Shown: positions 1-5,524 of the stretch, piece after piece
Layout of the letters: every line of letters begins with the position of its first letter
Position numbering within the stretch: position 1 is the stretch's first letter
DNA from: DATEHQ01 sp035279525
Lineage (GTDB): Bacteria; Chloroflexota; Dormibacteria; Dormibacterales; Dormibacteraceae
NCBI GenBank assembly: GCA_035279525.1
Contig: DATEHQ010000106.1
Coordinates: 1 to 12,322, forward strand
DNA: 12,322 nt
Reading direction: 5' to 3'
Translations under genes and position numbers: made by a program
The notes under the pieces: model-generated
The model's input: only the letters and a program-made list of their open reading frames with translations
Told to the model about the DNA's origin: nothing
Databases searched by the model: none

Positions 1-3
1 GTC

Positions 4-510
4 ATGGAATTGAACGCCTACGTCGAAGCACTCCAGGCCCAGCTCGCCAGCGCCGCGGCGGCCGCCGGCCAAGAGGGCATCGAGATGGCCGAGCGCCTGA
101 CGGGTACCCTCGACGCCGCCGCGCGCCTCGTCCTCCAGGACGCCCTCTCCGACGCCGCGCAGGAGATCACCCGTGACCTGGCCCCCGCCTCGGTCGAGAT
201 CCGGCTGCGCGGCAGGGAGCTGGCCTTTGTCGTCACCCCAACCAGATCCGCGGAGGAGCCGGCGGGCGGCGAGGCGGAGCGCTCGGCAGGCCGGGGGTCC
301 GAGGCCGCGGTCGAAGGCGCGACGTCGCGGATCAGCTTCCGGCCGCCCGATCATCTGAAGGTTCGGATCGAGGACGCCGCGGAGCGGGACGGACTCTCGG
401 TCAACGCCTTCCTGGTCCGGACGTTGACAGCCGTTCTCGACCCGGGTAGGGCGCCCTCCACGCGCACCGACAGCAAGGGCGCCACTCGGGTTAACGGGTG
501 GTTCCAGTGA
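4..510 (+). CDS. Ribbon-helix-helix (HicB/Arc-like) DNA-binding protein with a long N-terminal region
   Basis: 168 aa from ATG at 4; the window starts 3 nt upstream, so the promoter and SD are not visible and an upstream start cannot be excluded. Residues 1-60 are Ala/Leu-rich and helical (MELNAYVEALQ, then AERLTGTLDAAARLVLQDAL). Residues 63-78 (VEIRLRGRELAFVVTP) look like a short beta unit. A low-complexity Glu/Gly/Ala linker spans about 80-106. Residues 108-146 fit an RHH fold: a strand (SRISFRPPDHL) and two helices (KVRIEDAAERDG, LSVNAFLVRTLTAVL), as in HicB-like antitoxin C-termini. The tail (RVNGWFQ) is polar. No HicA-like toxin gene follows; the next gene is DUF4097, overlapping by 4 nt. 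I infer a transcriptional autoregulator of the downstream exporter operon. The RHH assignment rests on motif shape and the operon role is inference. Confidence 0.72.
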   Translation: MELNAYVEALQAQLASAAAAAGQEGIEMAERLTGTLDAAARLVLQDALSDAAQEITRDLAPASVEIRLRGRELAFVVTPTRSAEEPAGGEAERSAGRGSEAAVEGATSRISFRPPDHLKVRIEDAAERDGLSVNAFLVRTLTAVLDPGRAPSTRTDSKGATRVNGWFQ

Positions 511-1313
511 TCATCGCGCCCACCCACACTTTCGACAGCCCTGAGGCCATCTCGATCGAGCTCGAAGTCGAGTACGGTGGCGTGCGCATCATCGCCGCGG
601 ACCGCAAGACGACCGTCGTCGATGTGCGTCCGGCGACCGAGGGCAGGCGATCGGACATCGATGCCGCCGAGCGCACCCGCGTCCAGTTCACGGGTGGCCG
701 TCTCGAGGTTCGCGCCCCGAAGTCTCGTGGCCTGAACCGCTTCATCCGCCCTGCCGGAATCGAGCTGGTGATACAGGTTCCCAGCGGTTCGCACGTCCGG
801 GCCAACACCGCCTATCTCGACTTCGACGCCGGGGGCCGCCTGGGTGACTGCTTCATCAAGACGTCGTACGGCACGCTTCGGGTCGAGGAGGCCGCCGCCC
901 TCACGCTCCAGACCTCCGCCGGGAACGTCACGGCGGGCCGGTCGACCGGGCCCGTCCAGATGACCTCTTCCTCGGGCGACCTGCGACTCGGAGAGGCCGG
1001 CGGCCCGGCGAACCTGAAGACGTCGTCGGGCGGCATCCGGGTGGACACGGCGGCCGAATCGATCACTGCGCGCACCGCCTACGGCGCGATCCATGTCGCG
1101 CACGCGGTGCGCGGCCAGCTGGACCTCACCACTTCGTATGGGGACATCGAGGTCGGCGTCGTCGAGGGCACCGCGACGTTTCTCGAGCTCAGGTCGGACC
1201 ACGGCCGGGTGCGCAACGAGCTCGACCGCGTCGACGATGCCCCCAAGCCTGGGGAGTTTCTCAAAGTCCGCGCGCTCGTGGGCTACGGCGACATCTGGAT
1301 CCGCCGGGCATGA
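507..1313 (+). CDS. DUF4097-family beta-strand repeat protein, cytoplasmic
   Basis: Chosen start is GTG 507, which overlaps the previous stop as GTGA and has a weak GGGTGG 5 nt upstream; GTG 498 is an in-frame alternative adding three residues. The protein has about 268 aa. Its body is a run of short strands ending in Gly-Asp/Asn turns: SYGTLRVEEA, SAGNVTAG, SSGDLRLGEA, SSGGIRVDTA, AYGAIHVAHA, SYGDIEVGVV, GYGDIWIRRA. The spacing of about 18-20 residues is typical of DUF4097/DUF4098 right-handed beta-solenoids. There is no signal peptide, TM helix or lipobox, so it should be cytosolic. Its stop overlaps a potential ATG of the ABC ATPase (ATGA at 1310-1313). The biochemical role of this family is unknown; position between an RHH protein and an ABC exporter suggests a scaffold or modulator of that system. 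Confidence 0.82.
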   Translation: MIIAPTHTFDSPEAISIELEVEYGGVRIIAADRKTTVVDVRPATEGRRSDIDAAERTRVQFTGGRLEVRAPKSRGLNRFIRPAGIELVIQVPSGSHVRANTAYLDFDAGGRLGDCFIKTSYGTLRVEEAAALTLQTSAGNVTAGRSTGPVQMTSSSGDLRLGEAGGPANLKTSSGGIRVDTAAESITARTAYGAIHVAHAVRGQLDLTTSYGDIEVGVVEGTATFLELRSDHGRVRNELDRVDDAPKPGEFLKVRALVGYGDIWIRRA

Positions 1314-1331
1314 CCTGGCGAGACACAAAGC

Positions 1332-1340
1332 AAAAGGAGG
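1332..1340 (+). promoter_or_regulatory. Strong ribosome binding site that decides the ATPase start
   Basis: AAAAGGAGG ends 5 nt before ATG 1346. It favours this start over ATG 1310, which overlaps the preceding stop (ATGA) but would add 12 charged residues not typical of the family N-terminus. Confidence 0.8.
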
Positions 1341-1345
1341 CTGAA

Positions 1346-2188
1346 ATGGAGGCGGCGCAGATGACTGCAAATCGCAATCAGGTACCGGCGATCCAGGTCC
1401 GGGACCTGGAGAAGTCGTACGGGAAGCTGGAGGTGCTGCGCGGCGTGGAGTTCGACGTGACGCGGGGCAGCATTTTCGCCCTGCTCGGTTCGAACGGGGC
1501 CGGCAAGACCACTGTCGTGAAGATCCTTTCGACGCTGCTCAAGGCAGACTCGGGCCTTGCCACCGTCAACGGCTTCGATGTGGCGAAGCAGTCTGCGGAC
1601 GTCCGGGAGTCGATCAGCCTCACCGGACAGTTCGCGGCCGTCGACGAAGTCCTGACTGGGCGCGAGAATCTCGTGCTGGTCGCCCAGCTGCGCCACCTCA
1701 AGGACCCAGGCACGATCGCGGATGAGCTGCTCGATCGTTTCTCGCTCACTGACGCGGCCGCGCGCAAGGTGTCCACCTACTCGGGGGGCATGCGTCGCCG
1801 CCTCGACATCGCGATGAGCCTGATCGGGAATCCGCGAGTCATCTTCCTCGACGAGCCGACGTCCGGGCTCGACCCCCAGGCGCGCATCGAGGTCTGGCAG
1901 GCCGTCAAAGAGCTCGCCTCGCGCGGTACGACGGTGCTGCTCACGACTCAGCACCTGGACGAGGCCGAACAGCTCGCAGACCGGATCGCGATCCTCCACG
2001 AGGGCCGGATCATCGTGAACGGCACCCTCACCGAGCTCAAGCAGCTGATCCCGCCCGCCAAGGTCGAATACGTCGAGAAGCAGCCGACCCTCGAGGACGT
2101 CTTCCTCACCATCGTCGGGAACGACGGCAAAACCGCCACGCAAGCAACGGCCGTGGCGCCGGCACAAACCAACAAGGAGCAACGATGA
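1346..2188 (+). CDS. ABC transporter ATP-binding protein, DrrA (daunorubicin-resistance) type
   Basis: 280 aa from ATG 1346, preceded by AAAAGGAGG. All nucleotide-binding motifs are present: Walker A GSNGAGKT (48-55), Q-loop Gln95 (TGQFAAVD), signature YSGGMRRR (145-152), Walker B VIFLDE (165-170), D-loop SGLDP (173-177) and H-loop His203 (TTQHLDEAEQLADRI). The sequence TSGLDPQAR and the C-terminal TLEDVFL (248-254) mark the DrrA/ABC-2 exporter family. The protein is shorter than many DrrA proteins of 310-330 aa: the regulatory region between NGTLTELKQ and TLEDVFL is only about 15-20 residues. It hydrolyses ATP on the inner face of the membrane to drive export by the permease encoded next (ATGA overlap at 2185-2188). 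The substrate cannot be told from the sequence. Confidence 0.95.
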   Translation: MEAAQMTANRNQVPAIQVRDLEKSYGKLEVLRGVEFDVTRGSIFALLGSNGAGKTTVVKILSTLLKADSGLATVNGFDVAKQSADVRESISLTGQFAAVDEVLTGRENLVLVAQLRHLKDPGTIADELLDRFSLTDAAARKVSTYSGGMRRRLDIAMSLIGNPRVIFLDEPTSGLDPQARIEVWQAVKELASRGTTVLLTTQHLDEAEQLADRIAILHEGRIIVNGTLTELKQLIPPAKVEYVEKQPTLEDVFLTIVGNDGKTATQATAVAPAQTNKEQR

Positions 2189-2946
2189 CCAGGCATTTCT
2201 TCGGCGACACCGCGGTCCTGCTGGGGCGGTCCCTGCGTCACATCACGCGCAGTGCGGACACAATCATCACGACGACGATCATGCCGATCGCGTTCATGCT
2301 GCTTTTCGTCTACGTGTTCGGCGGCGCGATCAAATCAGGATCGTCTTCGTACGTGAGCTACCTGCTGCCCGGCATTCTGCTGATCACGATCGCGTCGGGA
2401 ATCTCATACACCGCGTTCCGGCTGTTCCTCGATATGAAGAGCGGCATCTTCGAGCGGTTCCAGTCCATGCCGATCGCGCGGTCGTCCGTGTTGTGGGCCC
2501 ACGTGATGACGTCCCTCGTGGCCAATCTGATCTCGCTGGTGGTCGTCGTGCTCGTCGCCCTCGTCATGGGCTTTCGCTCCGGGGCGGGAGTGCCGGCCTG
2601 GCTCGCTGTCGGCGGCATCCTGATCGTGTTCACGTTGGCGTTGACGTGGATCGCTGTCATCCCGGGCCTCTCCGCGAAGTCCGTGGACGGTGCGAGCGCG
2701 TTCTCGTACCCGCTCATCTTCCTGCCGTTCGTCAGCTCGGCATTCGTGCCCACCGACACGATGCCAGGACCCGTGCGCGCCTTCGCCGAGCACCAGCCGG
2801 TGACGTCGATCGTCAACGCGATCCGCGACCTCTTGACACAGCGGCCGGTAGGCACCGACATCTGGATCGCCCTAGCCTGGTGTATCGGCATCCTCATCGT
2901 CGCGTACATCTTCGCCATGGCCATCTACCGCCGCAAGATCGCCTAA
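2185..2946 (+). CDS. ABC-2 type transporter permease, DrrB type
   Basis: 253 aa. ATG 2185 overlaps the ATPase stop (ATGA) and has AAGGAG 5 nt upstream. Six likely membrane segments lie at about 28-49, 57-79, 106-130, 138-162, 171-190 and 226-248, the usual ABC-2 layout. The cytoplasmic segment FERFQSMPIARSSVLWAH (89-106) is the conserved DrrB/NodJ coupling region that contacts the ATPase. The segment HQPVTSIVNAIRDLL (203-217) before the last helix is also typical of the family. The length matches DrrB proteins (about 250-280 aa). It forms the membrane half of the exporter with the product of 1346-2188; tight coupling implies equal synthesis. A hairpin at 2971-2997 probably ends the operon. 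Confidence 0.94.
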   Translation: MTRHFFGDTAVLLGRSLRHITRSADTIITTTIMPIAFMLLFVYVFGGAIKSGSSSYVSYLLPGILLITIASGISYTAFRLFLDMKSGIFERFQSMPIARSSVLWAHVMTSLVANLISLVVVVLVALVMGFRSGAGVPAWLAVGGILIVFTLALTWIAVIPGLSAKSVDGASAFSYPLIFLPFVSSAFVPTDTMPGPVRAFAEHQPVTSIVNAIRDLLTQRPVGTDIWIALAWCIGILIVAYIFAMAIYRRKIA

Positions 2947-2970
2947 GCCGCGCTCAGTCCTCTTCCTCGG

Positions 2971-2997
2971 CGCGCCATGGAGCTTGACCATGGCGCG
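2971..2997 (+). terminator. 10-bp-stem hairpin after the exporter operon
   Basis: Perfect arms CGCGCCATGG (2971-2980) and CCATGGCGCG (2988-2997) with a 7-nt loop, 25 nt after the permease stop. There is no T tract, so this is a GC-type or Rho-assisted terminator at best, or an mRNA 3' end stabiliser. Confidence 0.5.
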
Positions 2998-3064
2998 ACG
3001 GGATCGGAGCGCATGTCGGAGCTCAACTGCTGCTGGATCGTTCCGCTGCGAGCACCCCAGTACG

Positions 3065-3090
3065 TTGAGCGAACATGATGGTTCGAACAA
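3065..3090 (+). promoter_or_regulatory. Inverted repeat upstream of the DUF1801 gene
   Basis: TTGAGCGAAC (3065-3074) and GTTCGAACAA (3081-3090) are inverted copies (8 of 10 positions) around a 6-bp centre, 23 nt before the gene start. This is a plausible operator for an unidentified regulator. No convincing -35/-10 pair was seen around it. Confidence 0.35.
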
Positions 3091-3099
3091 CCCAACTTC

Positions 3100-3105
3100 G
3101 AGGAG
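3100..3105 (+). promoter_or_regulatory. Ribosome binding site that decides the DUF1801 start
   Basis: GAGGAG lies 8 nt before ATG 3114. The alternative ATGs at 3075 and 3078 fall inside the inverted repeat and have no SD. Confidence 0.7.
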
Positions 3106-3113
3106 ACGCAAAC

Positions 3114-3575
3114 ATGAGCCCAAAGAAGGCCGCACAGAAGCCGGTCCGCCGCGCTGCCAGGGCGTCGGAGTTGATGTCGGCCGAGGAACGAGCCGCGATG
3201 AAAGAGACCCTCAACGAGCGTAGGCGCGCTCGCTCGGGTGAGGTGGACGGCGAAAGCGATGTCCTCGCCAAGATCGCCGAGATGTCTGAGCCGGATCGCG
3301 GCATCGCCAGGCGGCTCCATGCCGTCATCAAATCCAGCGCGCCGGGCCTCGCACCGAAGACCTGGTACGGGATGCCCGCGTACGCCAGGGATGGCAAGGT
3401 CGTCTGCTTCTTCCAGAGCGGCCAAAAGTTCAAGTCGCGATACGCGACCTTCGGCTTCCAGGAGGCGGCCAACCTCGACGACGGTGACCTGTGGCCGACG
3501 TCCTTTGCCCTGAAGAGGTTGACTCCCGCGGTCGAGGAGAGGATTGCCAGGCTGGTCAAGAAAGCCGCAGGTTGA
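3114..3575 (+). CDS. DUF1801-family protein (YdhG/iron-chaperone-like fold)
   Basis: 153 aa from ATG 3114, chosen because GAGGAG precedes it. The N-terminus (1-45) is a Lys/Arg/Ala-rich basic extension (SPKKAAQKPVRRAARA, then ETLNERRRAR). The core at 46-153 has the DUF1801 pattern: a helix (DVLAKIAEMSEPDRGIARRLHAVIKSSAP), the hallmark TWYGMPAY (83-90), strands GKVVCFFQSG and YATFGF, and a closing helix with VEERIARLVKKA. Family members are small soluble proteins related in fold to frataxin-like YdhG; for most, including this subgroup, no reaction is established. The basic N-terminal tail could bind nucleic acid, which is inference. It stands alone between the exporter operon terminator and the repeat array, with its own SD and a possible operator. 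Confidence 0.85.
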   Translation: MSPKKAAQKPVRRAARASELMSAEERAAMKETLNERRRARSGEVDGESDVLAKIAEMSEPDRGIARRLHAVIKSSAPGLAPKTWYGMPAYARDGKVVCFFQSGQKFKSRYATFGFQEAANLDDGDLWPTSFALKRLTPAVEERIARLVKKAAG

Positions 3576-3583
3576 TGTTATGG

Positions 3584-3680
3584 AGCAGGTCTTCCCCGCT
3601 CGGCGGGGATGAATGCAGCAGGCCTTCCCCGCTCGGCGGGGATGAATGAGCAGGCCTTCCCCGCTCGGCGGGGATGAATG
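3584..3680. repeat. Three simple 32-33 bp tandem units
   Basis: Units 3584-3616, 3617-3648 and 3649-3680 each read AGCAGG(T/C), hairpin, then ATGAATG. They are nearly identical, with a single T/C change and one inserted C, so they are recent duplications. Confidence 0.88.
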
Positions 3681-3787
3681 AGCAGGTCTTCCCCGCTCGG
3701 CGGGGAAGTACCGGCCGAAGGCCGGGGATGGGGCCAAGGTGGCTAACCGAATGGAACAGGTCTGCCGCGGACGGCGGGGATGAGCGC
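3681..3787. repeat. Compound repeat unit 1 (107 bp)
   Basis: Order: AGCAGGT, 9-bp-stem hairpin (3688-3708), GAA-loop hairpin (3711-3725), then GGATGGGGCC, AAGGTGGCTAACCGAATGGA, ACAGGT and the eroded core (3762-3781). Confidence 0.88.
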
Positions 3788-3893
3788 AGCAGGTCTTCCC
3801 CGCTCGGCGGGGAAGTACCGGCCGAAGGCCGGGGATGGGGCCGAGGTGGCTAACCGAATGGAACAGGTCTGCCGCGGACGGCGGGGATGAATG
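3788..3893. repeat. Compound repeat unit 2 (106 bp)
   Basis: Same order as unit 1 with very few changes (for example GCCAAGG to GCCGAGG). Hairpins lie at 3795-3815 and 3818-3832, the eroded core at 3869-3888. Confidence 0.88.
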
Positions 3894-3956
3894 AGCAGGT
3901 CTTCCCCGCTCGGCGGGGAAGTACCGGCCGAAGGCCGGGGATGGGGCCGAGGTAGC
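3894..3956. repeat. Partial compound repeat unit 3
   Basis: Hairpins at 3901-3921 and 3924-3938, then the unit stops after GGTAGCTA, just 11 bp before the TTGACA box of the ArsR operon. Confidence 0.85.
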
Positions 3957-3966
3957 TAGATCGAAC

Positions 3967-3995
3967 TTGACACCGACCTGATACAACCATATGGT
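3967..3995 (+). promoter_or_regulatory. Sigma-70-type promoter of the ArsR operon
   Basis: A perfect TTGACA (3967-3972), a 17-nt spacer and TATGGT (3990-3995). The expected start of transcription falls on or next to the A of ATG 4003, so the mRNA is probably leaderless. Confidence 0.65.
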
Positions 3996-4002
3996 TGTAT
4001 CA
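3979..4002. promoter_or_regulatory. 24-bp perfect palindromic operator
   Basis: The half-site TGATACAACCAT is followed directly by its exact reverse complement. The palindrome covers the -10 box and ends on the base before ATG 4003. Its size and position fit autorepression by the ArsR-family dimer encoded immediately downstream. Confidence 0.82.
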
Positions 4003-4368
4003 ATGCAGGCCGCCCAGCTTGACTTCGATCGCGTGTTCGCGGCCCTCGCGGATCACACTCGCCGTGACATCGTGCGCCGCGCGATCAGCGCCGAGGGAGG
4101 CGTCCTCGAGCTGGCCGGCCATTACCCGATGAGCTTCGCGGCGGTGCAGAAGCACGTCGCTGTTCTCGAGCGGGCGGGCCTGATCACGAAGCATCGCATC
4201 GGCCGCCGCAAGGTCGTCCGCACCAACGTTCAGGCGCTGCTCGTGGCGCGGCGCTTGCTGGACCAGTACGAAGAGCTGTGGCGGGCTCGGATCGGCCGCA
4301 TGAACGAGCTCATCGCAGAGATGGCCGGCGCCATCGAATCCGTCGGGACAAAGGAGAACAGAGGATGA
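4003..4368 (+). CDS. ArsR-family winged-helix transcriptional regulator (SRPBCC-associated type)
   Basis: 121 aa from ATG 4003. ATG 3991 is in frame but sits inside the operator and -10 box, so it is unlikely. The winged helix-turn-helix spans about 8-78: DFDRVFAALADHTRRDIVRRAI (helix 1-2), LAGHYPMSFAAVQKHVAVLERAGLI (HTH) and the wing HRIGRRKVVRTN. The segment DHTRRDIVRRA and the SFAAVQKHVAVL recognition helix are typical of ArsR repressors paired with AHSA1/SRPBCC genes. There is no ELCVCD motif and no cysteine, so it should not be a classic metal sensor; the ligand is unknown. The C-terminal helix (DQYEELWRARIGRMNELIAEM) probably dimerises. The stop overlaps the next ATG by 4 nt. I infer autorepression of the three-gene operon through the palindrome at 3979-4002. 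Confidence 0.93.
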   Translation: MQAAQLDFDRVFAALADHTRRDIVRRAISAEGGVLELAGHYPMSFAAVQKHVAVLERAGLITKHRIGRRKVVRTNVQALLVARRLLDQYEELWRARIGRMNELIAEMAGAIESVGTKENRG

Positions 4369-4901
4369 CCGTCACCGCCGTCCGGAAAGATCTCCGTCGG
4401 CTCACGCTGACCGTGGAGGCCGAATTCGCTACATCCGCAGACCACGTTTGGCAGCTGTGGGCCGATCCGCGCAAGCTCGAGCGCTGGTGGGGGCCGCCGG
4501 ACTACCCAGCCACGTTCACCAAGCACGAACTGTCCGCGGGCAGTCGCATCGAGTTCCACATGACTGGACCGGCAGGCGAGCAGCCCCACGGCTACTGGGA
4601 CGTTCTCGAGGTCGAGCCGCCCCGTCGCATAGTGCTTCGCGACGGCTGCACCAACACCGACGGCACGGCCGACGCGGACATGCCGACAAGCACCGTGCGT
4701 GTGGACATCGCGGAGGTCGTACCAGGTCGCACGCGCATGTCGATCGAGATTGCGTACCCCAGCACCGCGACGATGGAGCAGGCGCTGGCCAACGGCACGG
4801 ACCAGGGCCTGGGCAAGGCCGTCGGCCAGATCGATGCCCTCCTGGCCGAAGAAGCCAGCCGGCGAACGACCAGCCCAGCGAGTAGGGAGATGCGGCCATG
4901 A
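4365..4901 (+). CDS. SRPBCC domain protein (AHSA1-like)
   Basis: 178 aa. ATG 4365 overlaps the ArsR stop (ATGA); AAGGAG lies 8 nt upstream. The fold markers are VEAEFATSADHVWQLWADPRKLERWWGPP (16-44), ATFTKHELSAGSRIEFHMTGP, then the strand GYWDVLEVEPPRRIVLRDG and the C-terminal helix MEQALANGTDQGLGKAVGQIDALL. This is the START/Bet v1-like cavity fold of the activator-of-Hsp90-ATPase homologue family (PF08327). Bacterial members coupled to ArsR regulators are thought to bind small hydrophobic ligands, but substrates are mostly unknown. The last 18 residues are a polar tail without family features. Cytosolic: no signal peptide. Confidence 0.92.
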   Translation: MTVTAVRKDLRRLTLTVEAEFATSADHVWQLWADPRKLERWWGPPDYPATFTKHELSAGSRIEFHMTGPAGEQPHGYWDVLEVEPPRRIVLRDGCTNTDGTADADMPTSTVRVDIAEVVPGRTRMSIEIAYPSTATMEQALANGTDQGLGKAVGQIDALLAEEASRRTTSPASREMRP

Positions 4902-5497
4902 AGCTGACAACCACCGCGCAGATTTCCGTCGATGGAGTGATGCAGGGCCCGGGCGGCCGGGAGGAGGACGAGCGGGGCCGATTCGAGCGTGGCGGATGGG
5001 CCCGTTTCGACAACCAGGCCGGGGCGGTCATGGACGAGATCTACCAGCGCGCGGACGCGTTCTTGTTCGGCCGCAAGACCTACGAGGTCTTCGCAGGCTC
5101 CTGGGGAACCTGGGACGATCCGGGCGACAGCCCGATCTGGACGGCGTTGAACACGAAGCCCAAGTACCTGGCATCGACAACACTCACCGATCCGAGGTGG
5201 GCGAACACGAGCCTTCTCTCCCGAGATCTCAAGGCGGCCGTCGGCGACCTGAAAGCCAAGCCCGGCGGCGAGCTACAGATGCACGGCTGCGGCGCGCTGT
5301 TTCGGTGGCTGTTCGACAACGACCTTGTCGATGAGATGAACCTGTTCGTCTTCCCCGTGGTCGTTGGCCAGGGCACGCGGCTGTTCAGCGCCACCGGCCA
5401 GGACGCAGCGCTGGGACTCGTGGAATCGCGGTCTACGCCGATGGGGATAACGATCCAGGTCTACCGGAAGACGGGGCGCCCGCAGTACGCAGATTGA
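4898..5497 (+). CDS. Dihydrofolate reductase / RibD C-terminal family reductase
   Basis: 199 aa. ATG 4898 overlaps the previous stop (ATGA) and has AGGGAG 8 nt upstream. Family marks in order: TTAQISVDGVMQGPGG (4-19, N-terminal strand and substrate loop), ADAFLFGRKTYEVFAG (52-67, the nucleotide-binding FGRKTYE motif), TKPKYLASTTL, the segment GGELQMHGCGALFRWL (NADPH-binding Gly-rich turn) and NLFVFPVVVGQGTRLF. These proteins are predicted NADPH-dependent reductases related to RibD/YwjB, not housekeeping folate enzymes; the physiological substrate is unknown. In the same operon as the ArsR and SRPBCC genes, it is likely induced with them. A short GC hairpin follows the stop. Confidence 0.93.
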   Translation: MKLTTTAQISVDGVMQGPGGREEDERGRFERGGWARFDNQAGAVMDEIYQRADAFLFGRKTYEVFAGSWGTWDDPGDSPIWTALNTKPKYLASTTLTDPRWANTSLLSRDLKAAVGDLKAKPGGELQMHGCGALFRWLFDNDLVDEMNLFVFPVVVGQGTRLFSATGQDAALGLVESRSTPMGITIQVYRKTGRPQYAD

Positions 5498-5500
5498 AGG

Positions 5501-5517
5501 CCGCGACCAACCCGCGG
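5501..5517. terminator. Weak hairpin between convergent genes
   Basis: Arms CCGCG (5501-5505) and CGCGG (5513-5517) with a 7-nt loop in the 27-nt gap between two convergent stops. No T tract. Possibly a bidirectional terminator. Confidence 0.3.
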
Positions 5518-5524
5518 TGCGCAA

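Larger units (their letters stand above)
3584..3956. repeat. Nested palindromic tandem-repeat array
   Basis: About 370 bp beginning 8 nt after the DUF1801 stop. The core motif TTCCCCGCTCGGCGGGGA occurs six times (near 3592, 3625, 3657, 3689, 3796, 3902), and an eroded version (CTGCCGCGG, then ACGGCGGGGAT) twice (3762-3781, 3869-3888). Three head-to-tail units of 33, 32 and 32 bp (3584-3680) are followed by two full 107- and 106-bp compound units and one partial one. Six hairpins have 7-9 bp perfect arms with loop TCG; three additional hairpins have arms CCGGCC/GGCCGG with loop GAA. No coding sense is convincing on either strand. The array is unlike a CRISPR because only 4-5 nt separate 28-nt repeats. 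Confidence 0.9.

Noticed and set aside
4..510. HicAB toxin-antitoxin pair
   Set aside because: The RHH part is HicB-like, but no small HicA-like toxin gene is adjacent on either side within the window.
351..1370. 339-aa minus-strand open frame
   Set aside because: Antisense to the DUF4097 gene; no recognisable domain, and the plus-strand frame has clear strand repeats and operon overlaps.
2971..2997. Classical Rho-independent terminator
   Set aside because: The stem is perfect but no T run follows on either strand, so it is only called a terminator-like hairpin.
3584..3956. Functional CRISPR array
   Set aside because: Repeats are spaced by only 4-5 nt or by repeated sequence, no unique spacers exist, and no cas gene is in the window.
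2943..3986. 347-aa minus-strand open frame with repeated GRYFPAERGRPAHSSPP-type peptide
   Set aside because: It is the translation of the DNA repeat array plus the antisense of the DUF1801 gene; there is no SD, and the repeated peptide follows from the palindromic repeats.
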